From: CAYXVB01 sp964467785 | GTDB lineage: Bacteria; Bdellovibrionota; UBA1018 | Length of the DNA: 5,775 nt | Direction of reading: 5' to 3' | Assembly (NCBI GenBank): GCA_964467785.1 | Contig: CAYXVB010000206.1 | Coordinates: 1 to 5,775, forward strand | Shown here: positions 5,644 to 5,775 of the stretch, one piece after another | How positions within the stretch are numbered: position 1 is the stretch's first letter | How the letters are laid out: each line of letters begins with the position of its first letter | Made by a program: the position numbers and the translations under genes | Notes under the pieces: model-generated | Database searches by the model: none | What the model saw: the letters and a program-made list of their open reading frames with translations, nothing else | What the model was told of the DNA's origin: nothing

Positions 5644-5775
5644 ATGAAGGCCGGTTTAGCTGCTCTCCTCTTGGCCCATTCCGCACTCGCAGTGGACTGC
5701 CCCCCGCCCACGCTGGAGACTGAAGCCAGCATCGAGACGCTCCGGCAGACCACCGAAAAACTGCGACCCACCCGG
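5644..5775 (+). CDS. N-terminal fragment of an exported paralogue of the preceding gene (3' end outside window)
   Basis: The ATG at 5644 opens a frame that runs 44 codons to the window edge without a stop. It encodes a compact signal peptide (MKAGLAALLLAHSALA, cleavage at ALA|VDC) followed by a mature start, VDCPPPTLETEASIETLRQT and then TEKLRPTR, that differs from the preceding protein at only two of 28 residues (residues 17-44 here). The signal peptide is 16 residues against 24 in the neighbour and is clearly diverged. The shared part is a helical, charged leader with one Cys just after the cleavage site. What follows the leader is unknown. It may be a full paralogue, a different body on the same leader, or a remnant. 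The start is chosen because it gives an ideal signal peptide and the same ALA-VDCPP junction as the neighbour. Confidence 0.8.
   Translation, partial: MKAGLAALLLAHSALAVDCPPPTLETEASIETLRQTTEKLRPTR
5686..5775 (+). repeat. Direct repeat copy 2 (runs to the window edge)
   Basis: It aligns to 4073-4162 at 85 of 90 bases, offset 1613. Identity is still perfect at the window end, so the repeat very likely continues beyond it. Confidence 0.95.

Noticed and set aside
3889..5771. Two - strand open frames (3889-4158 and 5568-5771) starting with the same MGRSFSVVCRSVSMLAS sequence
   Set aside because: The shared start is simply the reverse complement of the direct repeat in the two leader genes; it is not independent evidence for a small protein family.

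Overview
The window looks like part of a locus for exported proteins in a Gram-negative bacterium. All genes read on the + strand, most of the DNA is moderately GC-rich, and every complete protein begins with a classical Sec-type signal peptide. The taxon cannot be fixed from sequence alone. A predatory or environmental proteobacterial lineage (Bdellovibrionota or Myxococcota type) would fit, but this is a weak guess. No rRNA, tRNA, CRISPR array, transposase or insertion sequence is visible.

Layout. (1) Positions 2-307 hold the 3' end of a Cys-containing protein cut by the window edge. (2) Positions 304-1602 encode a 432-aa exported, beta-rich protein that overlaps the first gene by ATGA and seems to contain an internal duplication. 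(3) Positions 1604-3406 encode a 600-aa exported protein of unknown function, starting one base after the previous stop. (4) A 91-bp gap (3407-3497) carries a perfect 12-bp palindrome and a weak promoter candidate. (5) Positions 3498-4007 encode a small exported protein with six cysteines. (6) Positions 4007-5566 encode a 519-aa exported protein with a short N-terminal helical leader, a central region whose ordered motifs resemble the DUF3626 family, an alpha-helical HEAT-like region and a Gly/Pro-rich tail. Its start overlaps the previous stop by one base. (7) A 77-bp gap follows, preceded by a perfect inverted repeat across the stop codon. (8) From 5644 to the window end another gene begins; after a different signal peptide, its mature N-terminus is almost identical to that of gene 6.

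The most striking features are the tandem reuse of one mature N-terminal leader in two neighbouring exported proteins, and an abrupt fall in GC inside gene 6 (about 65% in the leader, about 44% in part of the body). Together they suggest a constant leader joined to exchangeable bodies, as in effector or polymorphic-toxin families. Stop-start overlaps suggest two coupled groups, genes 1-3 and genes 4-5. Shared function is inferred only from proximity and common export; no pathway can be named.
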